This document shows positions 53,676-62,944 of a stretch of 64,000 nucleotides of DNA, in pieces. Below the pieces are notes generated by a model. That model ran no database searches, was not told where the DNA came from, and worked only from the letters and a program-made list of their open reading frames with translations. The DNA comes from Thermus tengchongensis (GTDB lineage: Bacteria; Deinococcota; Deinococci; Deinococcales; Thermaceae): contig NZ_JAKEDU010000007.1 in assembly GCF_021462405.1 (NCBI RefSeq), forward strand, positions 1 through 64,000, read 5' to 3'. Position numbers and translations under genes: made by a program. Each line of letters begins with the position of its first letter. Position 1 is the first letter of the stretch.

Positions 53676-55001
53676 ATGGACCTGAAAGCCCTGCACAAGA
53701 AGCACGTCCTCACCCCCTGGGTAGCGCAGGCTGGCCTCAACCCTCCCCTTCTGGTGCGCGGAGAAGGGGTCTGGCTCTACGACGAGGAGGGGCACCGCTA
53801 CCTGGACTTCTCCGCGGGGCTGGTGGCGGTGAACCTGGGCCACGCCCACCCCAGGCTGGTGGGGGCCATCGCCGAGCAGGCGGCGAGGCTGGCCTACGCT
53901 GCCCCCAGCCTCTTCCACGACGGGCGGGCCCTCCTGGCCAAGGCCCTTTCCGACCTCGCCCCCTGGGAGGAGGGCGCCCGGGTCTTCTTCACCCCTTCGG
54001 GCACGGAAGCCAACGAGGACGCGGTGAAGTTCGTCCGCCAGCTCACTGGGCGCTTCAAGGTGCTGGCCGCCTACCGCTCCTTCCACGGGGCCACCCACGC
54101 CTCGGCCAGCCTCACCGGGGAGAACCGCCGTTGGCCCGCAGAGCCAGGCACGGCCCCGGGGGTGGTGCACTTCTTCGCTCCTTACCCCTACCGGAGCCCC
54201 TTCTTCACCGAGGATCCCCAGGAGGAAACCCGCCGGGCCCTGGAGCATCTGGAAAGGGTTCTCCTCCACGAGGACCCGAGCCGAGTAGCGGCCATTTTCC
54301 TGGAGCCGGTGGTGGGTTCCAACGGGGTCATCGTCTACCCGGAAGGGTACCTGGAAGGGGTGCGGGCCCTTTGCGACCGGCACGGCATCCTCCTGGTCTT
54401 TGACGAGGTGATGACGGGCTTCGGCCGTGTGGGGGCGGCCTTCGCCGCGGAGCGCTTCCGCGTGGTGCCCGACCTCATCACCTTCGCCAAGGGGGTCACC
54501 TCCGCCTACGTGCCCCTGGGTGGGGTCTTGGTGCGGGAGGGCCTGGCCCGCCACTTTGACCAGGTGCCCCTCCCCACGGGACACACCTACGCCGGGCACC
54601 CCCTGGCGGTGGCGGCGGGGCTGGCCGCCCTTCAGGCCTACCGGGAAGAGGGGATCTTCGAGCGGGTCCGCGCCTTGGAAGGGTTTTTCCGAGAAGCCCT
54701 GGAGGGCTTGGCGCGGGAGCACCCCTTGGTGGGGGAGGTGCGGGGCCTGGGGGCCTTCTACGCCCTGGAGCTCGTCAGGGACCGGGAGAGCCGGGAACCC
54801 CTTTCCCCCTGGCACGCGCCCTTTAGCCCCCCCATGCAGGCCCTCCTCAAGGAGCTTCTGCGGGAAGGGGTCTATGTGTTGGCCAAGCACAACGTCCTCA
54901 TCGTGGCCCCGCCCCTCACCATCCGCGAGGAGGAGTTTTTGGAGGGGGTGGAGCGCCTCGCCCGCGCCCTAAGGCGGGTGGAGGTGGAGGCCTTGGGCTA
55001 A
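53676..55001 (+). CDS. Class III PLP aminotransferase
   Basis: This 441-residue enzyme has the omega-aminotransferase plan: YLDFSAGLVAVNLGHAHPRLVGAI, TPSGTEANEDAVKFVRQ for the cofactor phosphate, SFHGATHASASLTG, VFDEVMTGFGRVG with the PLP-binding Asp, and the Schiff-base Lys in LITFAKGVTSAYVPLGG. It transfers an amino group from a diamine, omega-amino acid or similar donor to a keto acid; the donor cannot be told. An ABC-class ATPase gene follows after nine bases and an aldehyde oxidoreductase after that, so its aldehyde product could be oxidised by the latter. Confidence 0.9.
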   Translation: MDLKALHKKHVLTPWVAQAGLNPPLLVRGEGVWLYDEEGHRYLDFSAGLVAVNLGHAHPRLVGAIAEQAARLAYAAPSLFHDGRALLAKALSDLAPWEEGARVFFTPSGTEANEDAVKFVRQLTGRFKVLAAYRSFHGATHASASLTGENRRWPAEPGTAPGVVHFFAPYPYRSPFFTEDPQEETRRALEHLERVLLHEDPSRVAAIFLEPVVGSNGVIVYPEGYLEGVRALCDRHGILLVFDEVMTGFGRVGAAFAAERFRVVPDLITFAKGVTSAYVPLGGVLVREGLARHFDQVPLPTGHTYAGHPLAVAAGLAALQAYREEGIFERVRALEGFFREALEGLAREHPLVGEVRGLGAFYALELVRDRESREPLSPWHAPFSPPMQALLKELLREGVYVLAKHNVLIVAPPLTIREEEFLEGVERLARALRRVEVEALG

Positions 55002-55010
55002 CCTGAGGGC

Positions 55011-56708
55011 GTGCGGCGGCTTGCGGAGCTCTTCCCCTTCCTGGCCTCCTTAGAGGGGAGGCCTTACCCCTTTTACAGGGACCTTAAGGGCGTGTGGCGC
55101 GGGGAGGAGTTGGACCTGCGCTTCGTGTACGTCCAAGGGGATCCTTTTGCTACCCCCAGCGTCCTCGAGGTCCGCTACCCTCCCCAGGCCTTGGGGCCCC
55201 TTCGGGTCTACACCCGGCCTGAGGGAAAGGTGGCGGTGGAGGACTTTCTCCTGCGCGCCCTCAAGGCCCGCCTCCGCGGCCTGCGCGCCGGGGGTAGCGG
55301 CCACTCGGGAGAGGTGCGGGTGGAGGTGGAAAGCCCCAAGGTGCTGAAGCGCGCCGGGGCTCACCTCCTCGTCCCGGGTCCGGAGGGCCGGCCCCAGGGG
55401 GAGGGCGGGCTTTTCCTTCGCTTCCGGGTGGGCCTGCCCGCTGCCGGGCGGCGCATCCTGGGCAAGGAGGCGGAGAGGCTTTTCCGCACCTTGGTGGACC
55501 ATCTCCGCGGGCTTCTTCCGGAGCTGGACCGGGCGGCGCTCCTTCGCCACGTGCGCCAGGTGGAGGACTTCGCCTTCCTCCAGGAGCGCCTTACCGAGCG
55601 GGGCCTGGTGGCGTTCGTGGGGGATGGGGCTATCCTCCCTCGGGAAAGCGGGGTGAGCCAGAGGCCCCTCAAGGGGGCCGTCCCCTTCCAAAGCCCTTCC
55701 GCCTTGCGGGTGGCCTTCCGGGTGCCCCACGCGGGGGAGGTCTTCGGCATGGGTATCCCCCAGGGCCTCACCCTGATCACCGGCGGAGGCTTCCATGGGA
55801 AAACCACCCTCCTCGAGGCCCTGGTCCACGGGGTCTATCCCCACGTGCCCGGGGACGGGCGGGAGTGGGTGGTAACCCATGCCCTGGCCCAAAGGGTCCA
55901 GTCGGAGGATGGCCGAAGCGTGAAGGGCGTGGACCTAAGGCCCTTCGTGCACGATCTGCCCCTGGGCCAGGACACCTCTTTCTTCTCCACGGAGGATGCC
56001 TCCGGCTCCACCAGCCTGGCGGCGGCCATCCTGGAGGCCTTGGAGCTGGGTGCGCGGGTGCTTCTCTTGGACGAGGACACCTCCGCCACCAACCTCCTGG
56101 TGCGGGATGCCCGCATGCAGGCCCTGGTGCGCCGGGAAACCCTCACCCCCCTTCTGGACCGGGTTCAGGACTTTAAGGCCAGGGGGGTGAGCCTGGTCCT
56201 GGTGGTGGGTGGGGTGGGGGACTACCTGGACCTGGCGGACACGGTCTTGCTTCTGGAGGAGTACCGGCCGAGGGAGGTCACCTTGGAGGCCAAGGCCATT
56301 GCCCAAGCCCATCCCACGGGGCGGGCTTTTGGCGAGCCTCGGTATCCCCTTGCCGTGGCTTCCCGGGCCCCCCTGCCCGAGAGCTTTGATCCCAGGCGGG
56401 GCCGGAAGACCCGGGTGAAGGGCCGGGGGCTCAGGGAGCTGGTCTACGGCGAGGAGGTGGTGGACCTGTCCGCCTTGGACCTGTTTGAAAACGCCCAGGT
56501 GCGGGCCCTGGGGGCTTGGTTCCAGAGGCTTTGGCGGCTGGCGGATGGTCGGCTCCCCTTAAGGACCCTGGTGGAAACCGCCTTGGAGGGTGTGGAGGAC
56601 CTTTTTGCCCTCGAGGAGGCCCCTGAGGTGGCGGAGGTGCGCCCTCTGGAGCTGGGGGCGGCGGTGAACCGGCTCAGGGCCCTAGAGGTTTTGCGGGTGG
56701 GGGACTGA
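55011..56708 (+). CDS. Predicted ATPase of the ABC class
   Basis: This 565-residue protein belongs to a little-studied soluble family of ABC-class ATPases. Walker A is GGGFHGKTTLLEAL near 258-266; the signature-like STSLAAAILEALELGARVLLLDED contains Walker B near 351. A segment DRVQDFKARGVSLVLVVGGVGDYLDLADTVLLLE resembles the switch region of ABC enzymes. There is no membrane part. Its biological role is unknown; interaction with nucleic acid has been guessed for the family. GTG start nine bases after the aminotransferase stop indicates an operon. Confidence 0.85.
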   Translation: MRRLAELFPFLASLEGRPYPFYRDLKGVWRGEELDLRFVYVQGDPFATPSVLEVRYPPQALGPLRVYTRPEGKVAVEDFLLRALKARLRGLRAGGSGHSGEVRVEVESPKVLKRAGAHLLVPGPEGRPQGEGGLFLRFRVGLPAAGRRILGKEAERLFRTLVDHLRGLLPELDRAALLRHVRQVEDFAFLQERLTERGLVAFVGDGAILPRESGVSQRPLKGAVPFQSPSALRVAFRVPHAGEVFGMGIPQGLTLITGGGFHGKTTLLEALVHGVYPHVPGDGREWVVTHALAQRVQSEDGRSVKGVDLRPFVHDLPLGQDTSFFSTEDASGSTSLAAAILEALELGARVLLLDEDTSATNLLVRDARMQALVRRETLTPLLDRVQDFKARGVSLVLVVGGVGDYLDLADTVLLLEEYRPREVTLEAKAIAQAHPTGRAFGEPRYPLAVASRAPLPESFDPRRGRKTRVKGRGLRELVYGEEVVDLSALDLFENAQVRALGAWFQRLWRLADGRLPLRTLVETALEGVEDLFALEEAPEVAEVRPLELGAAVNRLRALEVLRVGD

Positions 56709-56760
56709 ACCTTTCCTCCTGCGCCTCGGGATTATCCTGGGGGTCAAGGGGTGGTGGACG

Positions 56761-58473
56761 GTGTGGCGGTCTTTGAAGCTTGACCTTTCGGCGCGTAAGG
56801 CGTACTGGCAAGAGGTGGCCCCGGAGGAGGTGGCCTTTGGCGGGCGGTACCGCACGGGCCAGCTCCTCCTGGAACAGGAGGCCTGGCGCTTTGACCCCCT
56901 TTCCCCGGAAAACCCCTTGGTCTTCGCCATCGGTCCTTTGGCGGGCACGGGCTTTTCCAACGCCAACCGCACCAGCGTGGGCACCCGTAGCCCCCTCACC
57001 CTGGGCATCAAGGAGGCCAATGGCGGGGGCACCTTCGGCTACGCCTTGGGGCAGATGAAGCTCGCCCACCTGGTCCTTCAGGGGGCAAGCCCCGACTGGG
57101 TGGTCCTCCGCATCACCCGGGAGGGCCAGGTCTTCTTTGACCCGGCGGAGGACCTCCTCGGCTTAGGGAACTTTGAGGCCGCGCGGAGGCTTTTCGCCGC
57201 CTACGGCCGGAAGATCGCCTTCGCCCTCCTGGGCCCCGTGGGGGAGTACTTGGGCCTTCTTTCCGGCATCGCCTTCTCGGACACGGACGGCCGCCCTTCC
57301 CGTCTGGCCGCCCGGGGGGGCGTGGGGGCGGTGATGGGGGCTAAGCGGGTGAAGGCCATCGTGCTGGAGGTCCCGGGGAAGGCGGAGGTCTGGGACAAGC
57401 CCAAGGTGGCAGAGAGCGTCCGCCGCTACGCGGGGCTCCTACGGGAAGACCCCCTGGTCATGCAGTTCTACAACGCCATCGGCACCATGGGCATGGCCGA
57501 CTTCCAAAACGCCTTCGGCGGCCTTCCCGTCCGCAACTTCCGCGAGGGGAGGCTGGCCCCGCCCGAGGCCTTCCGCATGGGCGGGCAGTACATCGCCCCT
57601 TTGAACCGGGCGCGGGGCGGCAAGCACACCCACGCCTGCATGCCGGGGTGCGTGATCCAGTGCTCCAACGTAATCGTGGACGAGAAGGGGGAGGAGGTGG
57701 TCTCCCCCTTGGAGTACGAGACCATCGGCCTTCTGGGCACCAACTGCGGCCTCACCGACCCGGATGCCCTCGCCCGCTTGAACCGCCTGGCCAACGACCT
57801 GGGCATCGACACCATCGAAACCGGGGCCACCTTGGCCCTCCTCATGGAGAAGGGGGAGGGGCCTTGGGGGGACTACGCCTTCATGGAGGCCAGGCTTAAG
57901 GCCCTTTACACCACAAGCGAGGAGGCCCGCTTCCTGGCCCAGGGCACGGCCCGGGTGGGGGAGGCTTTGGGCCTGAAGCGGGTTCCCGTGATCAAGCGCC
58001 AGGCCATCTCCGCCTACGATCCCCGGGTGGTGGAGGCCACGGGCATCACCATGATGACCACCGCCCAGGGGGCGGACCACACCGCGGGAAACGCTCCCAG
58101 GTTGGAAACCCGGGCCATGCCCGTGGAGGAGATCCTCGAGGCCAGTTACCAAGCCCAGGTGAACGCCGCCGCCAACGACAGCCTGGGGCTATGCGTCTTC
58201 GGGGGAAGCGTCACCAACAAGCAGGTGGCGTTCATCACGGAAAGCGTGAACGCCGCCTTGGGCACCGCCCTCACCCCGGCCTTTTGGCGGGAGCTGGGGG
58301 AGGGGGTGCTTCGCCTGGAGCACCGCTTCAACCACCTGGCGGGCTTCAGCCACGAGGACGACCGCCTCCCCGCCTTCTTCTACGAGGAGCCCGTGCCCCC
58401 CAAGGGCTACACCGCCCGCTTCCGCCCCGAGGACCTGGCGCCCCTTTACGAGAGGCTCCACCAGGGGTCGTAA
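56761..58473 (+). CDS. Aldehyde:ferredoxin oxidoreductase family enzyme
   Basis: This 570-residue tungsto- or molybdopterin enzyme oxidises aldehydes to acids and reduces ferredoxin. Family features include FAIGPLAGTGFSNANRTSVGTRSPLT, AARGGVGAVMGAKRVKAIV, the cluster ligands Cys293, Cys297 and Cys301 in ACMPGCVIQCSN with Cys478 in SLGLCVFGGS, and ETIGLLGTNCGLTD. The C-x3-C-x3-C spacing differs from the C-x2-C-x3-C I recall for the archaeal enzyme. GTG 56761 gives a normal N-terminus (WRSLKLDLSARKAYW). It follows the ATPase gene by 52 bases and overlaps the convergent dehydrogenase gene by 28 bases. Confidence 0.9.
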   Translation: MWRSLKLDLSARKAYWQEVAPEEVAFGGRYRTGQLLLEQEAWRFDPLSPENPLVFAIGPLAGTGFSNANRTSVGTRSPLTLGIKEANGGGTFGYALGQMKLAHLVLQGASPDWVVLRITREGQVFFDPAEDLLGLGNFEAARRLFAAYGRKIAFALLGPVGEYLGLLSGIAFSDTDGRPSRLAARGGVGAVMGAKRVKAIVLEVPGKAEVWDKPKVAESVRRYAGLLREDPLVMQFYNAIGTMGMADFQNAFGGLPVRNFREGRLAPPEAFRMGGQYIAPLNRARGGKHTHACMPGCVIQCSNVIVDEKGEEVVSPLEYETIGLLGTNCGLTDPDALARLNRLANDLGIDTIETGATLALLMEKGEGPWGDYAFMEARLKALYTTSEEARFLAQGTARVGEALGLKRVPVIKRQAISAYDPRVVEATGITMMTTAQGADHTAGNAPRLETRAMPVEEILEASYQAQVNAAANDSLGLCVFGGSVTNKQVAFITESVNAALGTALTPAFWRELGEGVLRLEHRFNHLAGFSHEDDRLPAFFYEEPVPPKGYTARFRPEDLAPLYERLHQGS

Positions 58474-59993
58474 AGCTCGGGCCGCCGGGCGGAGGGGGGC
58501 AGGGCTTCCCCTTCCAGGAAGGCCCGGGCGTAGAGCCGGGCCAGTTCGGGGAAGGGGTCCTCGCCCACCTGCTCCAGGGCGTGGACCGCGGCGGCGTCCG
58601 CCAGGTTCCGCAGGGCCTCCTTGGCGTACCAGGGGCCTTCCTCCGCCAGGCGCCTTAGGGCCTTCTCCGCGTGGGCCAGGGCCTCTGGGCTTGCTTTGAG
58701 GAGCTCCAGGAAGGGCTCGTGGGCCCGCTTCTTGGCGATGGCCTCCGCCATGTCCAGGGCCTGGATGTTGGCGGGGCCCTCCCAGATGGGGGTGATGAGG
58801 GCCTCCCGGTGCCAGCGGGCCACCCCGTACTCCTCCAAAAAGCCCAGGCCCCCAAAGAGCTCCATGGCCAGCTGGGTGATGGCGCTGGCGTGCTCGGCGG
58901 TGCGCCCCTTGGCCAGGTGGGAAAGGAGCCTGGCCAGGTGGTAGGCCTCGCTGTAGGGTGGCCGCTCCTCCCAGGCCCGGTCAAAGGCTTGGATGGCCAG
59001 GAAGGCCAAGGCCGTGCCCCCCACCTGCCGTAGGCGCATGGTGAGGAGGTCGTGCTGGACCAGGTCGTGGTCCAGGAGCCTCTTGCCGAAGGCAGTCCGC
59101 CGCCTCACCCGGAAGAGGACCTCGAGGTGAGCCTTCTTGGCGATGCCCATGGCGGCGGCCGCGTTGGCCAGCCGGCTCACCGTGAGGTTCTCCAAGGTGT
59201 AGTAGATGCCCTCCTCAGCCTTGCCGATGAGATGAGCCAGGCTCCCTTCCAGCTCCACCTCCCCCGAGGGCACCGCCCGGGTGGCCAGCTTCTCCTTGAA
59301 GCGGCGCACGGTGAAGTTGAGCCGCCCTTCCACCTCCCGGGGCAGGAGGAAGAGGGCCAGGCCCTTGGGCCCTTCGGGAGCCCCTTCCGGCCTGGCGGTG
59401 ACGATGGCGTAGTCCGCCAGGCCCGCTCCCGAGGCGAAGTACTTGTCCCCCCCGTAGAGCCGCCAGGCCCCACCTTCCTTCCGGGCCAGGGTGCGGTTGG
59501 CCCCCAGGTCGCTTCCCCCCTGGATCTCCGTCATCCAGGTGGCCCCGAAGGCCGGGCCGTAAAGGAGCTCCCGCTTCACCGCCTCGTGCTCCGGGGCGTA
59601 CTTGTGGAGGGCGTAGGCCACCTGGTGGGTGATGGTAAGGATGCAGTAAAGCCCTCCGTCCGCCAGGAGGTAGCCCAGGGCGTAATGAAGGGGCCAGCCC
59701 CGGCCCTCGTAGGCGGGACGGATCATGGGGCGGAGCTTTTCCAGAAGGGCGGCCTGGGCGGGGGAGAGGAGGGCCCGGTCGATGCGGTTGCCGTCCAGGT
59801 CGTGCATCTGCAGGCGGGGCGGGGCGTCTTGGTCCACGTGGTGGGCCACCTCCAAGACCTCCTCCCCCACCAGCCTCCCGAAGGCGGAAAGCTCCTCCTG
59901 GGGAAGGCCGGGAGCGAAGGTGTCCAGGATCGCTTTCAGGTCGGGGTCTAGGGCGTAGTGGTTCTCGCCTTGGCTGTAGAAGCGTTCCTTCAT
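58446..59993 (-). CDS. AidB-like acyl-CoA dehydrogenase family flavoprotein
   Basis: This 515-residue protein belongs to the AidB/ACAD11-like branch: WMTEIQGGSDLGANRTLA for FAD, GDKYFASGAGLADYAIVTAR, RTAFGKRLLDHDLVQHDLLTMRL, and ITPIWEGPANIQALDMAEAI, where the usual EGT reads EGP as in AidB. E. coli AidB is tied to alkylation damage, but many relatives are metabolic dehydrogenases; the true substrate is open. ATG 59993 opens into KERFYSQGENHYALDPDL, a normal start. Tail overlaps the aldehyde oxidoreductase gene. Confidence 0.9.
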   Translation of the reverse strand: MKERFYSQGENHYALDPDLKAILDTFAPGLPQEELSAFGRLVGEEVLEVAHHVDQDAPPRLQMHDLDGNRIDRALLSPAQAALLEKLRPMIRPAYEGRGWPLHYALGYLLADGGLYCILTITHQVAYALHKYAPEHEAVKRELLYGPAFGATWMTEIQGGSDLGANRTLARKEGGAWRLYGGDKYFASGAGLADYAIVTARPEGAPEGPKGLALFLLPREVEGRLNFTVRRFKEKLATRAVPSGEVELEGSLAHLIGKAEEGIYYTLENLTVSRLANAAAAMGIAKKAHLEVLFRVRRRTAFGKRLLDHDLVQHDLLTMRLRQVGGTALAFLAIQAFDRAWEERPPYSEAYHLARLLSHLAKGRTAEHASAITQLAMELFGGLGFLEEYGVARWHREALITPIWEGPANIQALDMAEAIAKKRAHEPFLELLKASPEALAHAEKALRRLAEEGPWYAKEALRNLADAAAVHALEQVGEDPFPELARLYARAFLEGEALPPSARRPELYDPWWSLS

Positions 59994-60075
59994 GGCGGCC
60001 TCCGCTCCGAGGCTACCCCCTTCCGGGGCAGGGGTCAAGGGATCCCGAGGGTCTGGGGGGGCTTAAAGTGGGGGC

Positions 60076-61626
60076 GTGGAGGGGTTTTACCTGGTCTTCG
60101 GGGAGGGGCTTTCCGAGGAGGCCAACCGCTGGGCGCAGGCCCTGGCCCGGGCCCTGCTGAAGGCCCCGCCCCAAGGCCTTCTGGAGGCCGTGCCCGCTTA
60201 CGGCACCCTCTACCTGGAGTACGACCCCCGGCGCCTCTCCCGGAGGCGTCTTCTCCGGCTCCTTCGCCTTCCGGAGGAGGAAGGGCTTGAGGAGCGGGTG
60301 GTGGAGGTTCCCCTCCGCTACGATGGGGAAGACCTCCCAGAGGTGGCGGCCCGCACCGGCCTCGCCCTCGAGGAGGTGAAGCGCCGCCACCAAGCCCCCC
60401 TCTACCGGGTCTACGCCCTGGGCTTCACCCCAGGGTTTCCCTTCATGGCCCCGGTGGACGAGGCCCTGCGCCTGCCCCGCAGGGCGCACCCCAGGCCCCG
60501 GGTGCCCGCCCATGCCGTGGCCATGGCGGGGCCGCAGACGGGCATCTACCCCCTGCCTTCCCCCGGGGGCTGGCACCTTTTGGGCACCGCTTTGGTAGCC
60601 GTGTATGACCCCCACCGGGAGGAGCCCTTCCTTCTCCGCCCGGGGGACCGGGTGCGTTTCCGGGAAGCGGAGGGCCCCACGCCTCCCGAGCCCGAGCCCC
60701 TGGAGCTTTTGCCGCAAGACCCCAGGCTTCCCGCCTTCCGGGTGGAGGAACCCGGCCTTCTGGACCTGGTGGTGGACGGGGGACGGTTTCGGGTGGGGCA
60801 CCTGGGCCTGGCCCGCTCCGGCCCCCTGGACCCCCGGTCGGCGGGGCTGGCGAACCGCCTGGTGGGTAACCCCCCGGGCGCGCCCCTTTTGGAGGTGGCC
60901 TACCGGGGTCCGGTCCTCACCGCCCTTAGGGATTTGGTGGTGGGCTTGGCGGGATACGGCCTTGTGGCCCTTCTGGATGGGGAGGAGATCGGGCCAGGCC
61001 AGAGCTTTCTTTGGCCAAAGGGCAAGACCCTTTCCTTCCGGCCTCGAGGCCGGGGGGTGAGGGTTTACCTGGCGGTGGCGGGGGGCCTCGAGGTCCAAAG
61101 CTTTTTGGGCTCCGCTTCCCCAGACCTCCGGGGCCGGGTGGGCCGGGCCCTCAGGGCTGGGGACGTGTTGGGCTTGGGGGAGGACCGGCCTGCGCGTCCG
61201 GGCATGGCCTTTCCCCAGCTTTCCCTGCCGCTACCCTTGAGCTTGCGCCTCCTCCCCGGGCCCCAGTTCACCGAGGAGGCCTGGAGGGCGTTCCTCTCCG
61301 GGGCCTTCCGCGTGGTGCGGGCGGACCGCATGGGGGTGGAGCTCCTGGGCCCGGAGGTGCCGGGAGGGGAGGGGCTTTCCGAGGCCACTCCTTTGGGTGG
61401 GGTGCAGGTTCCCCCTTCCGGCAGGCCCCTGGTGCTCCTGGCGGACAAGGGGAGCCTCGGGGGGTACGCCAAGCCGGTGAGGGTACATCCAGAGGACCTT
61501 TGGCTGCTAGGGCAGGTGTGGCCGGGTGCAGAGCTGAAGTTCACAAGCGGGTTTAATCGTGAACAGAAGCACAAAATGCCCATCCGGTTGCCCTGGGAGA
61601 GAGTAAACCCCCAACGCCTCCGCTAG
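60076..61626 (+). CDS. Fused 5-oxoprolinase subunits B and C (PxpB-PxpC)
   Basis: This 516-residue protein joins a KipI-like half (residues 1-205: VPAYGTLYLEYDPRRLS, VYALGFTPGFPFMAPVDEAL, AGPQTGIYPLPSPGGWHLLG) to a KipA-like half (from about 225: LDLVVDGGRFRVGHLGLARSGPLDPRSAGLANRLVG, SEATPLGGVQVPPSGRPLVLLADKGSLGGY). These subunits, with PxpA, hydrolyse 5-oxoproline to glutamate using ATP. PxpA is not in the window. Related domains occur in urea carboxylases, so a different amide substrate is possible. GTG 60076 is the start. Confidence 0.88.
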   Translation: MEGFYLVFGEGLSEEANRWAQALARALLKAPPQGLLEAVPAYGTLYLEYDPRRLSRRRLLRLLRLPEEEGLEERVVEVPLRYDGEDLPEVAARTGLALEEVKRRHQAPLYRVYALGFTPGFPFMAPVDEALRLPRRAHPRPRVPAHAVAMAGPQTGIYPLPSPGGWHLLGTALVAVYDPHREEPFLLRPGDRVRFREAEGPTPPEPEPLELLPQDPRLPAFRVEEPGLLDLVVDGGRFRVGHLGLARSGPLDPRSAGLANRLVGNPPGAPLLEVAYRGPVLTALRDLVVGLAGYGLVALLDGEEIGPGQSFLWPKGKTLSFRPRGRGVRVYLAVAGGLEVQSFLGSASPDLRGRVGRALRAGDVLGLGEDRPARPGMAFPQLSLPLPLSLRLLPGPQFTEEAWRAFLSGAFRVVRADRMGVELLGPEVPGGEGLSEATPLGGVQVPPSGRPLVLLADKGSLGGYAKPVRVHPEDLWLLGQVWPGAELKFTSGFNREQKHKMPIRLPWERVNPQRLR

Positions 61627-61731
61627 CCTGTAGACTAAAGCGCCCGCACGGAAACCGCCCCATGGGGGCTAGCGTCCTTTACCCATTACCCTTCTGGGGC
61701 TCCCAGCCTGGGGCAAGCCCCGACGGGATGG
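61627..61731. other. Gap between convergent genes with small hairpins
   Basis: This 105-base gap separates the 5-oxoprolinase and thiolase genes. It holds GCCCC-ATG-GGGGC and, on the minus strand, GGGGCT paired with AGCCCC across a long loop. Either could end transcription, but neither has a T-run. I see no gene. Confidence 0.4.
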
Positions 61732-62934
61732 CTAGACCCGCTCCACCACCACCGCAATCCCCTGCCCCACGCCGATGCACATGGTGGCTAGGCCGAATTG
61801 CACGTCCCGCCGCCTCATCTCGTGGACCAGGGTGGTGAGGATCCGGGCCCCCGAGGCCCCCAGGGGGTGGCCCAGGGCGATGGCCCCCCCGTTGGGGTTC
61901 AGGCGGGGGTCCTCCATGTCTAGGCCCCACTCCCTGAGCACCGCCAGGCTTTGGGCGGCGAAGGCCTCGTTGAGCTCGATAAGGCCGATATCCCTTAAGG
62001 TAAGCCCGGCCCGCTCCAGGGCCTTTTTCGTGGCGGGCACTGGCCCGATGCCCATGATTCTGGGGGGAACCCCGGCCACGGCGATGCTCCGCACTCGGGC
62101 CAGGGGGGTGAGGCCGTGGGCCTTGGCGTAGCCGTCGGAGACCAGGAGGACCGCTGCCGCCCCGTCGTTTAAGGGGCTGGAGTTGCCCGCGGTCACCGTG
62201 CCTCCTTCCCGGAACACGGGCCGGAGCTGGGCCAGCCGCTCCAAGGAGGTGTCCCGCCTGGGACCCTCGTCCACCGCCACCAGGGCTTCCTCCTTGCCCC
62301 GCTTCACCGGTACGGGGACCACCTCCTCTTGGAAGCGGCCCTCGTCCCAGGCGCGGAGGGCCTTCTGGTGGGAGAGGAAGGCGAAGCGGTCCTGCTCCTC
62401 CCGGGGGATGCGGTACATCTCCGCCAGGTTCTCGGCGGTTTCCCCCATGCTCTCCGTGCCGTAGAGGGCCTGCATCCTGGGATTCACCAGCCGCCAGCCC
62501 AGGGTGGTGTCGTACATCACCTGGTTGCCAGTGGGGAAGGGCCTTTCCGCCTTGGGCACCACAAAGGGAGCCCGGGACATGGACTCCACGCCGCTTCCGA
62601 TGTAGACCTGGCCCTCCCCGGCCCAGATGGCCCGGGCCGCCTGGGCCACGGCCTCAAGCCCAGAGCCGCAAAGGCGGTTCACGGTGCAGCCCGCCACCTC
62701 CACGGGGAAACCCGCCAGGAGGAGGGCCATGCGGGCCACGTTGCGGTTGTCCTCCCCCGCTTGGTTGGCGCAGCCGGCGTAGACGTCCTCCACCTCCTCC
62801 TTGGGCACGCCGGAGCGCTCCATGAGGGCGGAAAGGACATGGGCCAGGAGGTCGTCGGGGCGCACGCTGGCCAGGGCACCCCCGTGCTTGCCGATGGGGG
62901 TTCTTAGGGCTTGGACGATCCAGGCTTCGGGCAT
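61732..62934 (-). CDS. Acetyl-CoA acyltransferase, 3-oxoadipyl-CoA thiolase type
   Basis: This 400-residue thiolase has nucleophile Cys89 in [33 protein letters not shown] and the final Cys in TMCIGVGQG. The insertion MYDTTLGWRLVNPRMQALYGTESMGETAENLAEMYRI is typical of PaaJ/PcaF enzymes, which cut 3-oxoadipyl-CoA in phenylacetate or protocatechuate breakdown. ATG 62934 follows AAGGAGG. Its promoter has a TetR-type palindrome just after the -10. Other paa genes are not in the window, so general acetyl-CoA acetyltransferase activity is also possible. Confidence 0.9.
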   Translation of the reverse strand: MPEAWIVQALRTPIGKHGGALASVRPDDLLAHVLSALMERSGVPKEEVEDVYAGCANQAGEDNRNVARMALLLAGFPVEVAGCTVNRLCGSGLEAVAQAARAIWAGEGQVYIGSGVESMSRAPFVVPKAERPFPTGNQVMYDTTLGWRLVNPRMQALYGTESMGETAENLAEMYRIPREEQDRFAFLSHQKALRAWDEGRFQEEVVPVPVKRGKEEALVAVDEGPRRDTSLERLAQLRPVFREGGTVTAGNSSPLNDGAAAVLLVSDGYAKAHGLTPLARVRSIAVAGVPPRIMGIGPVPATKKALERAGLTLRDIGLIELNEAFAAQSLAVLREWGLDMEDPRLNPNGGAIALGHPLGASGARILTTLVHEMRRRDVQFGLATMCIGVGQGIAVVVERV

Positions 62935-62944
62935 GGGGCCTCCT

